Source: Diploscapter coronatus (Eukaryota > Nematoda > Chromadorea > Rhabditida > Rhabditidae). From it: 64,000 nt of DNA. The stretch is taken from contig OZ038422.1 of the NCBI GenBank assembly GCA_964036155.1, forward strand, positions 6,285,201 to 6,349,200, written 5' to 3'. The notes beneath the pieces are model-generated. The model did not search any database, was not told the DNA's origin, and saw only the letters and a program-made list of their open reading frames with translations. Below, in pieces: positions 1 to 12,736 of the stretch. A program made the translations under genes and the position numbers. Positions within the stretch are counted from its first letter, which is position 1. Every line of letters starts with the position of its first letter.

Positions 1-301
1 TTGAAAGTATAATCAAGTATGCCAGAAAAAATCTTCCGGAATGATTTCATCTGAAATGCTTAAAATCGACTTTGTTAAAATAGCCTGCAATTGTGAACTG
101 GGGAGACAATTCATTCCTTTGCAAATATGCGACGTTCCAAAATAGCTACTCAAAGACAAGGAGCATTTTACTTTTTGTGACGTCAATAATGCATGACCTT
201 TCGTATTTATTCCAGTCATCGAAGTGATTTTTCTATTTGAATGAGGCTATAAGATTTTGAAAAGAAAATACGATGAACATGCGCGGTAAATAATTTTTGA
301 T

Positions 302-478
302 TTACAAATTTGTCTGAACTTCTACCGCATTGCTCCTCCTCCTGGGTCTGTAATCGACGGACTTCGACCGCACATTCACGCTGACGCTCTTCGCGAATCT
401 GATTGTAGTCGTCTTGCTTCTCGCCAGAATTTGCTTCTGCTCGTGCGTGTTTCCACTGTCATACCAAATTGGCATTTT
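302..478 (-). other. possible short exon or small ORF, unassigned
   Basis: A GC3-richer stretch lies in AT-rich surroundings. Read on the minus strand it follows a good acceptor (TTTTGCAG) and has an ATG three bases later, at 475, giving a 57-residue basic reading frame that ends at 302. A second frame of the same stretch is acidic and Gln/Glu/Arg-rich and ends at a possible GTAAAT donor, so the coding frame is not settled. It could be a trans-spliced small gene or one exon of a gene leaving the window on the left. I do not recognise a family. A further acceptor-like site at about 52 might belong to the same unit. Confidence 0.22.
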
Positions 479-550
479 CTGCAAAATTAGAATTATTGAA
501 ATTAAAAAAAAAAAACTAATTCTATCAGAAAGGAATAATGCATGAAACAA

Positions 551-3475
551 TTATAGTATTGCATTCATTCTACGAAGGTAATTATTGTGCACTGGGTTGT
601 CCTTATTAATCTCAGAATAATCTAGTTCAATCCGGTCTCGTATTTTCTAATTACTTTCTTATTCGCAAGATATCAAATTGTCATAACAGTATTGAAGATT
701 GTGCAGGAAAAATGAAGAAGAATTGTATGAAAATAATGAATATCAAGTACAAAACGATGAAAAGTACATTGAAAAGTCAAAAAGAACTAGAAAGTTTGGC
801 ACGCGAAATGCAGTAAAAAGTGAGATTTTGTAGCTTATCTTTCTGCAAAATTGTGATCAAGTATCTACCGAACGAGACAAAGTCTTCGGGCAAAAGATTT
901 TTGGTTTTTAAAATAAAACTCAATTTAAATCAAGGGATTAATGGCAAGCACTTAGAAAATAATAAAATCGCAAAATTTTCATTCATATTAGCCTAAAAAC
1001 TAAATTCAACGCCCAAACTCGAGTAACCTTTATGAAATGATAATTTGACGGCCATGGGCTTCATCAAAGAAGTGAATTATTCAGCATTTCGAATTTCAGC
1101 AAGGACAGGTTGACGCTCTCACAATGAGAATTTTGATGAGCAAAAAAACCATTACGAGGATTGCAATTTGTACAAGTGATTTTTGAACAATAAACTTATA
1201 GAAAGATCTCTTTTCAGAGCCGATAATTTGAAGCGAAATAATGTTACGCAAATTTGAATACATACAGTGGTGAGCAAAAGTTTTGCGTTACCCAAATTAA
1301 TTTCAAATAATCGTCATCAATCCGACCAGAAGCATCGAAACTAGATTTCCTTTGGCACGATATTAACCTATCGTGGGACCTACCTGTGTACCAATTTTTG
1401 TCCCAATATCTCATTACCTTACTTATCCAATGTGTACAAAATTCAGTCGGATTGATGAACTACAAGTGAGTAAACCGGCATTATATCGAAATATAGCAGA
1501 TAATGAAAAACTTACGTTCGCCGCTGTATATTCAAAGTGTTCATTATGCAATTTTGAAGTTTCCTCAAAACATTCATGAATCACTCGAGTGTCTTCAATT
1601 AGACTACAAACAAAGTGATAATTTCGGTATATCAAATTATTGTGCCGTTTACCTTGGCCAATTTATTAGTCATAAAAAGTTTATATTTTTGATTGAACAA
1701 ATTACCATATTCGTATGGTTGGACTCTGAAAACAGTTGCATTTAGCTTGATCGAAAGATAATTTTCTTTTATTTCGATAGTTTCCAATGATATTTATTAT
1801 GATTTATAGAAATTAGAGGATATAAATTTAAATATCATCTTCCATAAATGAAAATGAATTTTTATATTCATAATATAGAAGATAAATTTAATGGGTTAGA
1901 ACATTTTCAAAATTTTCATAAATTATTCTTCAATGGTTTATTTTTCAGCGAATATTGCACTTAAAATGTATTGTCTCATTTCAATTTCCATTTAAATGAT
2001 GCTGAAATTATCAATATCCCGAAAACGCAATGGAATTGAAATTGACAGCCAAAACATAATATTCTCATGCCAGCATAGCGTTTGTATTTTGAGTAAAAAT
2101 TCTGCATTTCACGTCGTCTTTTAGCATGCAAATTCTGTAGTTGTAAAACTGTTTCTATAAGTTATTCTTTTACGTTTTCGGAATATGTAACTCTAAAAAA
2201 ATTAGCGAAGATCACACTTCATTTCCGGCGATTTTCAAAATGAATCAAATTAAGATTTAGGTAGCACAATAATCGCTCTTATCTGTATAGCTGATTGTAC
2301 TCGATCATAAGAATCACTCGTCACATGCTGACTGAGATTCGAAACATTTAAAGCTTCTTTTTATCTAGCTTTTACATTACCTTATTTCAGAAGTAGAAAT
2401 AGCAAGTTTGGTGCAAACGCTGATTTACTAAATTTCGAACTTCTATAGCCATTTTCACCCTCACAATCACGTTGATTGCATAAATAACTAGATGACTAGC
2501 AACAATAGGATGATAACATTTGACCTGCAGCTACCATAATCCTTCCTTCCTTCCTCTCACCACTACTCGCTAAATCTTGTACACCTCTTCCTCCCTTTCT
2601 CACTCTTTCTCTCTACTCTCTATATCATCTATTGTCTATCCCTTCACTCTTTCTAGTTTTGCTTCTTTTTCCTCAACACAACCAACGCCGAAATCGATTA
2701 GATGCAATGCTAGAGGCTGGTTGACGAAATAGAGCAGGAAACTGGGAGGGTAGAGAGAAATAAGGAAGCGAGAGAGCGAGGATATCGGGGAGGGGGCAGA
2801 GAGACAGGGGTCGCCAAATTGTGGAGAGAGAACAGACGGGAAAGTGACGAAGAAGAAGAGAGTGCAGAGAGGAGAAGGAAAGAAATTCGCCTTCTTTCTC
2901 TCTTAACGAAAACATGATGAAGGAAGGAAGAGTGAGAGAGCGAGAGAGCACGGCGAAGAGAGAGAGTGCGCTTAAAACCAACAGGGTTTATTTTATGTGT
3001 CCAAGTTGATTCTATTCTGATACTGCCTGATTCAGTTTCATCCATGCCATCCTTCATTACTCTATTTCAGACATTTTCAGATACTCGCGTGCATAGCCAA
3101 TAATCACCTAATTGCGTTGGGTAATTTGGTGTTCGACTGCCTGATTTCCAGGTCCTTCCACTGACAAACAAATCCCACCCCACGCAGCAAGGGCCAATTA
3201 TTCAGCGCCATTTTGCTATTCGACTTCATTATTCGATTGGATGTTCTTCAATAGGTTATTTTTATAACTATATCTAATAGGTACAAAATATGATAATTTC
3301 AAATGCATCTTGCTTGATCACGAAAATAGAATTGCAGCTGATTTTGTGGTCTTTTTCGAAATTCGAAATGGTGAAATTAAGAATGGAAACTTGGCGGAGA
3401 TCACTGAATTAGCTATTTCATAGTGTCGATTGATTTTCAAACTGAACGTTTGCAGATGCTGGTTGAATCGATGGG
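551..3475. other. intergenic stretch, no supported gene
   Basis: AT-rich DNA with only short ORFs on both strands, without good splice context or recognisable motifs. The last kilobase holds the pyrimidine/purine blocks listed separately and should contain the promoter of the gene starting at 3476. I see no clear TATA box. Confidence 0.6.
2538..2980. repeat. pyrimidine block followed by purine block
   Basis: From about 2538 to 2690 the + strand is almost all C/T (CTTCC, CTCTTTCT and similar). From about 2740 to 2975 it switches to almost all A/G (GAGAGAGCGAG, GGAGGGGG, GAAGAAGAAG). The long ORFs read on the minus strand here are low-complexity Ser/Leu translations of this tract, not genes. 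The two blocks are roughly complementary in composition. The tract lies about 0.5-0.9 kb upstream of the next coding start. Confidence 0.7.
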
Positions 3476-3512
3476 ATGGAGCGTTCGAATAACAACTCTG
3501 CCCATCGTCTAA
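3456..3512 (+). promoter_or_regulatory. possible upstream ORF overlapping the main start
   Basis: A TTTGCAG acceptor ends at 3455, directly followed by an ATG at 3456. Its frame differs from that of the main ATG at 3476 and closes after 18 codons at 3512, so it overlaps the main start. If the acceptor takes a spliced leader, this ATG would be the first one in the mRNA. The main start at 3476 is preferred because only its frame continues across the first splice junction into exon 2. Confidence 0.3.
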
Positions 3513-6500
3513 TCAACGGCTTCCAAAACGCCGCCTCGACGGCTAACACTTTTCAGTCGGCATTCCAGGGTAAGTTATTTCGTTTTTTGTTTTAATTACT
3601 GTGAAGACACTCTTTGTGGCACAATTTGATTTTTAATCTAGCCCGAAATTGCTGAATTTAATCGTACATCTATAAATGTAATATTGTATAATTTTATTGA
3701 ACGCAAACATTTCTCTTGTATTCATTCACACTGTTATTCTATTTTTTCTTCCTAACAATAATCAATGAAGCAAATTGAGGCATGCAACAGACGAATGCCA
3801 ACAATTTTGGCCTGCTTCAAGCCCAGCTGCAATCGTTGTCGAATCCGATTCTGCCGAGTGCGGACATCGCTCAATGGGCTGCCGCTACGGCTCAGCAACC
3901 GCACAATCAGCAATGGATTGGAGGGGTCGATCCAGTGAGTAGATTTTTGAAGAAAAATTCGAGAAATTAAGAATCGATTATGAAATTTAAATTGCTCCTT
4001 TAGTTCTTCATGATTAGTATTTTGAGAGTCTCTTTCATCATCGGATTTTAATGCAGTCTGCAACCTCTAAAAGTTAGCTCTATCCATTCAAAGCTAATTT
4101 TCTACTTTGGAAAAACAGCTTCCCGTTTTCATATTATTACTATTTAAAGTTCACGTTTTGAGATAAGTGATGCGATACCTCCAGTGACTTGGCGAAAGCT
4201 TTCACACAACCTATTTCAAAACAGCTAAATTCTTGATGTTAATTAAATTGTATCTGTGCTTTAATACGATTTTGAAAACGAATTAATGTAGCAGCTTATC
4301 TCCGGGAGATTACCCATTTTGTATGTTTGCTCCGCCTCTTCTCCATATCAGAGATATCAAAGCTCTCTTAGCATCACGTTTCATTTCATTTCCTGTCATT
4401 TACTTATCTAAGAACAGTAGGGTTAGATTATCTCTGGGACAACGCTATCATAGCACTTCCATCGTAAGCAATTTTATCTCCAAAGGGCCATCAACTTTTT
4501 ACCTTTGCTAAAGCTTCATGATTTTATCGTTCTACAAAAGCTCTGGTTGATGATAATTTCGATAGTTTCTTTCTACTTATACGAAATTCATCATTCCTAT
4601 TCTTCAAAATAATATCAAAATTTTTCTAAAATAATCTTTTTTCAATTGCGAACATGAAATTTTTCAGGCAAAGGTAGTCCAAATGCTGCCTATGTACCAA
4701 ATGTTCACTAACGTCAAGTCCATGTAAGCTAAGGTATTTATAAAAGTCGGATTAATTTGCCATTTGCAGGGACTTTCCCCAGACGGATCTTGTGTCTCAT
4801 GGCCTACAACAGCAACAAAATGTTCAGTCAGGGTCGAGTCAATTCTCCGGGACTCCTTCCTCTACACTCACAAGCACACCTTCTATGGTGCAGTCGCCAA
4901 GACTATCACATCTCCAGGACGTCAGGAATAACAGTCATGTAAGCAGCTTTGATTGTTCCCATCATTACTCGTTAGTCACGGATCACTCATTTTAAAAATA
5001 ACGATTCAACTATCTTGTATCAATAATGGTAGCAAATCGTGGTCAACATTAACTTTACATCTCTAGCATAAAATTAAGAGCTTCTCAGAAAAGATTCTTC
5101 ATTTCAATATTCCAAGCATGATGGACTCAAAGCTCTTTGATCACAAAATATCCGATTTGTGCAAACATTTTTCGCGATACCATAAAATTCCTCACTCACT
5201 AATAAATTTATCGCATTTTTAAATGTTGAAAGAAATTAAGTGAGCTTCATTTTAGGGTTCTCCTCAATGTCCCCTCTCGAATGGCCCTCCCTCCTCTCAT
5301 CACTCGCATCACTCCACCTCCACTCCCAACGATATCGATGTCGGCATGTCCTTGTCACAGCCTGCCTCTCAGCAGAACCAGGCATTCGACTTGTCCATGA
5401 GACCACACTCCAAGGAATCCGAATCCACTCAGAGTCCTCTAGTCGTTGACCAACTGCCGCCACATCAACAGCATATGAACGTTAACAATCTCGGACAAGC
5501 ATACTTGAATGAGGTAAGAAACAGTTATAATAACAATTTTGTGCCATTTGAAATTACTAGAAAGTAGTTCAACGAGAATTACGATCATTTTTTATAGATT
5601 TACCAAATTTTTACAATTTGAAAAATATACCTACATCTTTAATCCTGTGTACATTTGTGAATCTTAATCTCCAGTTTACTATATTATTTACCATTTAAAA
5701 AGCGCCTTCATAAAAATAGCGTCTATGTAAGCATTTGCGTTGAAAACTTTCTAAATCTTACGTCCCGGATTAGCAAAAACGATGGCATTATGCATTGCAT
5801 TTAGTGGAGATTATAGGGATAAACTATGAAATGCAAAGACAAAATGTCCAGATTTGTGATGAGATCGGGAGATTAAGCTTGGAAGATAAGAAGCAAGAAG
5901 TAGCTTATCCATACCTAGGCAGGGCTTGAGCCAAATTCTCCTTATGTACCTCCTTAAGCAAAAAATATTCTGCCAAGTCTTGATGCGTACCTCTCTATAC
6001 ATCAAGTTTCTATAGAAAAAAGAACGATTTGCGCATCCTTTCCCGTATAATCTTTCGTTTTGGTCGAAAGTCCGACTGCCTAGGTTTGAGTTTATCTATT
6101 GTTTTAGCCTTCGACGTCATCTTCGAATCAGAATCAGCAACAGAACCAGAGTCAGGCTCTGGACGAAGACCAATGGATCGACAACATTGACATCTCGCGA
6201 TTTGACATCCCTGCAAATCTGGATCTGAATGCCGTCTTCCAACCAGAGCCGAGAAGAGCCAGTGGAGGAGGAAGCAGCAGCAATTTCTTGTGAGAATTTC
6301 ATTTTGATTACTGTAATTTCCATCTTCTTCCCACTTTCTTTTTTGGAAAATAGCAAGAGAAGAAAACACAGGGTGGGCGACGGTTTTTATCCCTTCTCTT
6401 CAAAAGCAGAAGCGAATGTGGCTTGCGGCCTCTAGATATACTTTATCCATTTGCTCAGATTAATTATTATATTTAGTTCTCAACAAAACGATCTCGAAGA

Positions 6501-9500
6501 TGGTTGCGAATTCGACAAGGTCTTTAAGATGGTGACCGACAAAAATGACGGAACAGGAGCTGACTCAATATTCGGGTTGGGCACAACTCAAGAGGATACA
6601 AATAGGCTATCCCCTATCCAGGTATTACTCTATACCCCTTAAAAATATGTCTGTGAGTATTTTCTTTTGGCGAACGAATCGAGTCCTTCCAAGTTTTGAA
6701 GTGATTGCTTTTCTCCAAAACGCTATTCTAATTTTACTCCTATCTTCTATTTCGGAAAACTATACTCACCTATTAGAGGATTGTTAGGTTTTCTGGATAC
6801 GTTGGATAGCCGATTGTCGATCATTTGAATAAGCGATTGGGGAAGCAATTGAAAAATGGATACGTAAAGGGTAGGATTAGGACTTGGTAGCCTAAATCTA
6901 TTATCAAAACAATGTGCAGTTCGACGTACTGGCCATCTTGATAACAAATCTCTATCCTACCTGACCCTAGCCTACCCTCAATATATTCATTTTCAATTTG
7001 TCGTCCCACTGGCGTATTCAAAACGTCGATTTCTCTATTCATGGGAAGAAGTACTCGAAGCCAGAAACTATTATCATTCCTGTATTACAAAAATTTCTTT
7101 CCTTGCGTATTTCTTCAAAACAAAATACTTCATAAACCGACTTACGATAAGTATTCATTTCAGTTCACTCCGCCCGATTCTCCAGAACCAGCCCCATCAG
7201 GCAAGATCTCTTCCCTGTTTGGGAGTCCAAAGTCCATTAGTTCCTTTGACGCTCCCTCGACATCATCAGGTCTTTCCTCGTCGGCAGCCTCTCTCTTCCC
7301 TTCAACCTCACGAACTCCTGCTTCGCTTCTACCTACTGGCCTTGGATCATTGCTAGGGCCTTCTACTTCCACGTCTGCCTCCAGTTTCCTCCCCTTCAAT
7401 TCTGCCAAGACATTCGCGCCTTCCTCGACCAATTCTTCAATATTAGGCTCTGCAGCCAATTTAGTAGTACCCAGCCAAACCACAGCAAGCTCCCAAGTAT
7501 TCCCATCTACGAGCAATGCTACGTCCTTGCAACTACAGCAGCAGAAAATTCCATCTCTATCAAGCACTCTGGCTCAAGTGCAGAAGCAGTTGTCCAAGAC
7601 TCAAAGCAAGGAAAAACAAGGTTAGATAGCAACTGATTTGAATATCAATCCAATCGAAACATTACAGATTCTTTCAAACCTCCTCCAACATCGGCAAATA
7701 AGGTTCCGGTTTGGAAGAAGGCAGCATTGGAAGCTAAAGAACCACCAAAGCTTGCGAAGCCTGTACAGAAGAGCACCAAAATTCCGGTTTACAAACAGAA
7801 GCTGACGTCGATTGGATCAATGAAGGAAGAGGACGGAGATAAGAAAGGCGGTGAGTATATTTTTATAATTACTGCTCGAAATTTCAAGTATAGGAGATTT
7901 TCTAACTTTTCCCTGTAAATTATTTCACGAGTGTTGATCCTTTAAAAACTATTAGTGGAGGTTATAATAGGATTTCATTTCCCCTCATTATTTCAGTTGA
8001 AAACGAAATTCCCATTTTGCAAAGTTACAACCAATCCGAATTTATCTTTCGGTTCGTAAAACGGGGGATAATGTTGAAATTTTCAGGCAAGGACGATGCA
8101 TTCGATTTCGACGAAGACGATGAGCCAGTTAGTCTCGTGCAGCAGACTCCACGAGAGAAACTGGATGCTGATTTGAAAGAGAGGATATCGAAGCTAAGCG
8201 CGCAATCTGATGGCAGAGCGAGGAACGTCTATGTTCCTGGAGTTGGATTTGCAGTCCCACCAGAGCATAGTACATCGGTCAGTCGATCACAATAAACGTC
8301 TTCAAGTAGATGTTAAATTTTCAGCAAGATCTTTGGCGCCATGTGGTTCCGAAAAAGCGTCTGATTGGAGAAAATCGTCCGATAATCCCGTCCACGAATC
8401 TTCTCCCAGCTTCAGTTCACGCCGAAGCAAATCAGGCTGCTGGTAGTATTAGAAGATTTTTCGTTAGTTGATTACTTTTAACTTTCAGCTCGATTGGCTG
8501 ATCCAGAAATCGTCGACTTGGCAGAGTCCATTCGAAGACGCAAGAAAGAGAGACTATCATGTAGCTTCATTAAGACGGAAGCGACAACGAGTCAGGATTG
8601 TGCAAAGGAAGAAGGAGCTGACCAGAAGGCCGAGATCCTAAGGTATAAAAATTCGTGTATCCTACAACTTAGAAGATATTTCTCAGATCGGAGGATAACA
8701 GACCACGTTTGCCCAAGTTGATCATCAAGTTAGCACGTCGACCGACTGTCGAAGAGACAAAGCCATCGAAGAGGAGCAGAAAGAGGAAGGATTCAAGCGA
8801 TGACGACACAGACTGGGAAGGTAGTGATGCTGCAAGGAAGAAGCGTGGCAAGAAAAGTGGAAGACGGGGACGACGATCATATTCCGGGTAACTAATTTAT
8901 TCTTTCAAGATAACTAATTGTCAACGTTTATTTCTTCGTTATGGGGTCAAAAAGTTTATCTTCTAATGCTGATAAAAATGTTACTGGTTCAGATACGAAG
9001 TCCGCTTGGTTGAAAGAGATGATGAGCCTCCCGAAGACTATCTTTCGCCAAATCGAGGAGAACCCGAGGACAAATCCGATGTCATGATGCTGAGCAAGAA
9101 GAGGAGATTTATGAAACAGTGGGAAGAAGGGCAGGAAAATGGAGAAGAGAATGGCAAAGTCGTGGACGGAGTCATGATCAAACAAGAAGTGCCTGACTAC
9201 AGTACGCAGATGAATGGACAACCTACTGGTGAGCAAATTTGATTATTTTTTTCTTCGAATCAATATCGAATTTCATTATTGGAGGTATAGAATTCTCCAA
9301 AACTCGTAATTTTTGAGAGCGCAATTTCTCACAATATTTTCATCGCATATTATAAACTTTTCGAGGCTACATTATTTTTAATTAACAAATCACTTCCTTC
9401 GTCATGCATCAAGCTTATTAAGTTATTCGAGACTTCATGGTGTCTCCAAAGAAGATGGTTGCGAGAAATTGTAGAAATCGAAAATTGCAAAATGTATCAT

Positions 9501-11263
9501 TTCAGGTCGAACAAACGGTCACACGCTTGAAGAGCAAAGGCGGCCTGGTAGAAGAATGACTGATTTTAACACTGAAGCTGTGAAGACGAGATTGTCTAAA
9601 TTCAGTAGCGCTGAAGGAAAATTGGCGGTAGCTTGAAAACTTATCTGAAAAGACTCATCCGATCTGTTTTAGAAAGGAACATTTGTCGTGAACAAGCAGG
9701 ACTTGTTCCGCGATGACTGCGCTCTGTGGAAAGTTGACAACCAGAATCTCCTGCAGAAATTCCCTCCAAGAACAGACCCGATTACCAAAGTCATCACATA
9801 CAGGAATAGCAGTACTGTAAGTCTTATAGAAGGATGCAACTTCTTGAATACGCAAAAGTATTGCAAAGCATAAGAAAAAGTCGATTTCTCTTTGAAGCAG
9901 TGTTATGTTTCTATTTTGCACCTATCACTACTTTTGACATTTTAAAGTCGTACAAAATAAAGAGTTAATTAATCGTTTCAACATTCTAGTTTAAATTTTC
10001 AAACTTTTAGTATTCTGGCTGGTGCGATCAGATAGCGAGTTCGTATTACACAGTCAAGGTAAAGATGCTGAAACAGTCTCGGTCAGAATCGATTGTCGAA
10101 CCGGAAGTACCTCTGAATGACCTCTTTGTCGCTGTTTCTGCTGACACTTCCAGTCCGAATGGATTCGTCAAGGGAGAAGGTAAGAAGAAAAAGAAGGACA
10201 TTCTGACGAAAGTTAATAAACAAATGTCTCAGATGGGTCGAACGAAGATGTGAATGAAGTCAGCTCGATCACTCGTGACTCACTCAAGTCAGCCCTGCTT
10301 ACATTCGTTCAAGTCATGGTCAATCATGCTTTTTCTCTGGACTACATTCAAACCCTCAAAGAAAAGAATGGTATTGTTTTTTTATAAGTATAAAAAATTT
10401 ACAATAATAAGAAATGCTCAGATTGGAACTTCCTGAATGCCGAGACAGAGATCAATCGAGCCAATTTAGAGTGTGAACAGAAATTAAAATCCCTGCTAAG
10501 AGGAGCTATTCCGAAGTACGAGGAGTGGATTAACATGTACACCTGTTTGAGTGTATGCGATATCGAACAGAGGGATATTCAGTGTCAGGTAGACGAGAAC
10601 AAACAGCTTCTCATTCACAATAATTTTCTTCCTTTTCAGGCCTGCGGAATAGCAGCTGTCGACAAAATCGTGCAACTGTTCTCCAAAGACTCTTACGATT
10701 CCGAAACGCTTCATACGATATTCAAGGAAGAGGACGACGACGCTGAGGACGGTCCACTGCCTGCCATGGTGAGTTTTTAAAGGAGTCAAATTTTGGAAAG
10801 TATTAACAAATTTTCAGGAGTTCTATGTGTGTACCGTCTGCTCGGTCGTCGTTCAATATCATCACAAATGCCATCATTTGAAGTATCATTTGCTGAAGAG
10901 ATGCGAGGATAGGGTAAGGATCGCAATCGTTATTTTCCTAATAAGTGTTTATCCTTGACCAAAATGCTCCACAACTAAAGAATACAAAACATCTGAGATT
11001 TTTCAAACTAAAGATTCATTTTCAAAATCCACAAAACAAGACTGAGCTTTTCCAAAATACTGAAATCAAAGTAAAAGTTCGTAGACCTTATCAACTTAAC
11101 AAATTATATTTGAAATTTTCAGCTGGAATGTTTCGGTACTCAGTTTCCCGATTATGCTCCCGAGAAAATAGTCGAATTGGCGAAGAAAAGTCGAGGCTGG
11201 ATCGAGAAATTCATCGACGAATGCATCGACATGTGGAAGAAAATTGAGGATTCCAAATTCTGA
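3476..11263 (+). CDS. QSER1/PRR12-like nuclear protein with DUF4211 domain, 22 exons
   Basis: Exons: 3476-3569, 3780-3934, 4668-4723, 4770-4938, 5256-5513, 6108-6289, 6477-6621, 7164-7620, 7668-7850, 8087-8277, 8325-8442, 8489-8642, 8687-8887, 8993-9228, 9506-9627, 9673-9816, 10011-10179, 10233-10370, 10422-10588, 10640-10768, 10818-10913, 11123-11263. They sum to 3,705 nt (1,234 residues) with every phase matching. Residues 1 to about 510 are disordered and rich in Gln, Ser, Pro and Thr. The middle is charged, with a basic Lys/Arg cluster near residues 740-785 (KKRGKKSGRRGRR) that looks like a nuclear signal or AT-hook-like patch. From about residue 907 the pattern W-K-V-x-LLQKF, YRNSSTYSGWCDQ, YYTVKVKM resembles the C-terminal DUF4211 domain shared by vertebrate QSER1 and PRR12. 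Near the end is a C-x2-C ... C-H-H Cys/His cluster. A chromatin-associated role is inferred from that family. The assignment was made by eye; coding status is nearly certain. Confidence 0.85.
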
Positions 11264-12736
11264 TTGCTGAGAAAGCAACATTGGATGAAAGTGAAGCAAT
11301 TTGGCTAGATACTAGAGACTAAGTCAGTACGACATTCAATTTGAAATCTTTAAGTTATTTCTGCATTTTGAAAAGTATACCGTTTTTCATCGAAATCTGG
11401 CCCTGGCTCTCGCTTTTCGTTCGCTCTCATTTTCAAACGTTCTCTCGCTCCTCCTTCCCCGAGACATCTATATTTAGTTGGTAGGTTGAGCAAAGAGATT
11501 GTAGCACGGTAGTAAGGTGCCAAGTTTAGAAACGCAATTTGATAACAGTCATGACTTTCTCCTATTCAATAATTTTTGACAAATTTAGCAGATAAACGAG
11601 TGAACGTTTGAAAGTGGAGAGCGAATGAGAAGCTAGAAAAATGAGAGACAGAGCCAAGCTTTTATGAAAAACAGTAATCCATCGTCGAAGTTGAATATTG
11701 TACACGGTGTTTTGTTTCATATAGCGAGTTTTTGACATTTTCTTATCCTACGAAAAATAACCTTTCATTTGAAACGAAAATGAGCACCACTATGAGCAAT
11801 TAACTAAACTGTTTACAGCTACGCAATATTTCATTACTTTGAGAAGGAGATATCACTAAACTACAAGCTCTGAAAACAAGTCTCAGCATTCATTAAAGTT
11901 TTATCTTGAAGTACGATGGATTCCCATAGTTGATTACGGTATCATCAGCTGCTAATAACATTTGCACCCGCTTTCACCTCAGCCATTGCCTTTCAAAGTT
12001 TTACTATTCCTACATTATGCTAATAATTTTTATTCTTCTTTAAGTATGGCCTATCAATACGCTCTAAATATTCATTTGATTTGCGAAATTGCAAACTCGG
12101 GTAGAATTGAGTTTCTCATTCATTTTATCGTATTCTTTCCTAAAAATGAATGTACATAAATATGACATTCACTATATGATATTGCACCGAGAATAAAATT
12201 CCTCAGAATAACACACTCGGAGAATTGTTCTCCATAAATTCAATTGTAAAAATTCTTATCTTTTTTATCTCATCAGACTCGATTTCTGCTGCCTTGGCTC
12301 TACCTCTAAATATTCCAAACTTTTCGCAACAATAATATTTTCTAACACTTTCGTTTCACTTTTAGAGCCCTAATTTCGATGCCTTCCTGTTTTTCTTGAT
12401 TTTTATTCTATTTTTATGCTATGCTGATTATGCTAAGAATACAATTATTGATTACGCGGTGCGGAAACTTATATTTAAAATTATATGATATCAAAGCTAT
12501 CTAAATCAACTTTATAAACTTATCTTATATTTAAATCTCGGTATGTGTTGTCAAACAAAACTATTTTCTCTCTCGAGAAATCTCAGGACTGAATATTGTC
12601 TTCGATAGGTATTCAATACTGCTTGATTTAATGCTATTATTCTGACATTATTTGAATTATTGTTGAGTATACAAATTTATATAGTGAAAAATAAATTTAT
12701 TCGATAAATTTTCAAGAATTTTATTTTATTCTAAAT
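11264..12736. other. convergent intergenic region (3' flanks of two genes)
   Basis: Contains the 3' UTR of the QSER1-like gene (+) and the 3' flank of the first UGT gene (-), which face each other. No ORF here has coding character. An imperfect inverted repeat (11403-11656) is listed separately. AATAAA-type signals for the UGT lie just below 12737. Confidence 0.6.
11403..11656. repeat. imperfect inverted repeat, about 250 bp
   Basis: The left arm, about 11403-11447, includes TTCGCTCTCATTTTCAAACG. The right arm, about 11598-11656, carries its reverse complement with a few changes (CGTTTGAAAGTGGAGAGCGA) and a GGCTCT/AGAGCC match at the outer ends. No target-site duplication was recognised. It could be an old MITE or a 3' UTR hairpin. 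Confidence 0.5.

Noticed and set aside
13..219. 68-codon minus-strand ORF
   Set aside because: No motif, AT-rich codons, no clear start context. At most the last part could be an exon after an acceptor-like site at about 52.
1373..1745. Overlapping short ORFs on both strands
   Set aside because: Mutually overlapping frames without splice context or recognisable protein pattern; typical of AT-rich spacer.
2673..3057. Two overlapping Ser/Leu-rich minus-strand ORFs of 102 and 115 codons
   Set aside because: Translations of the low-complexity purine tract; both frames stay open only because of composition.
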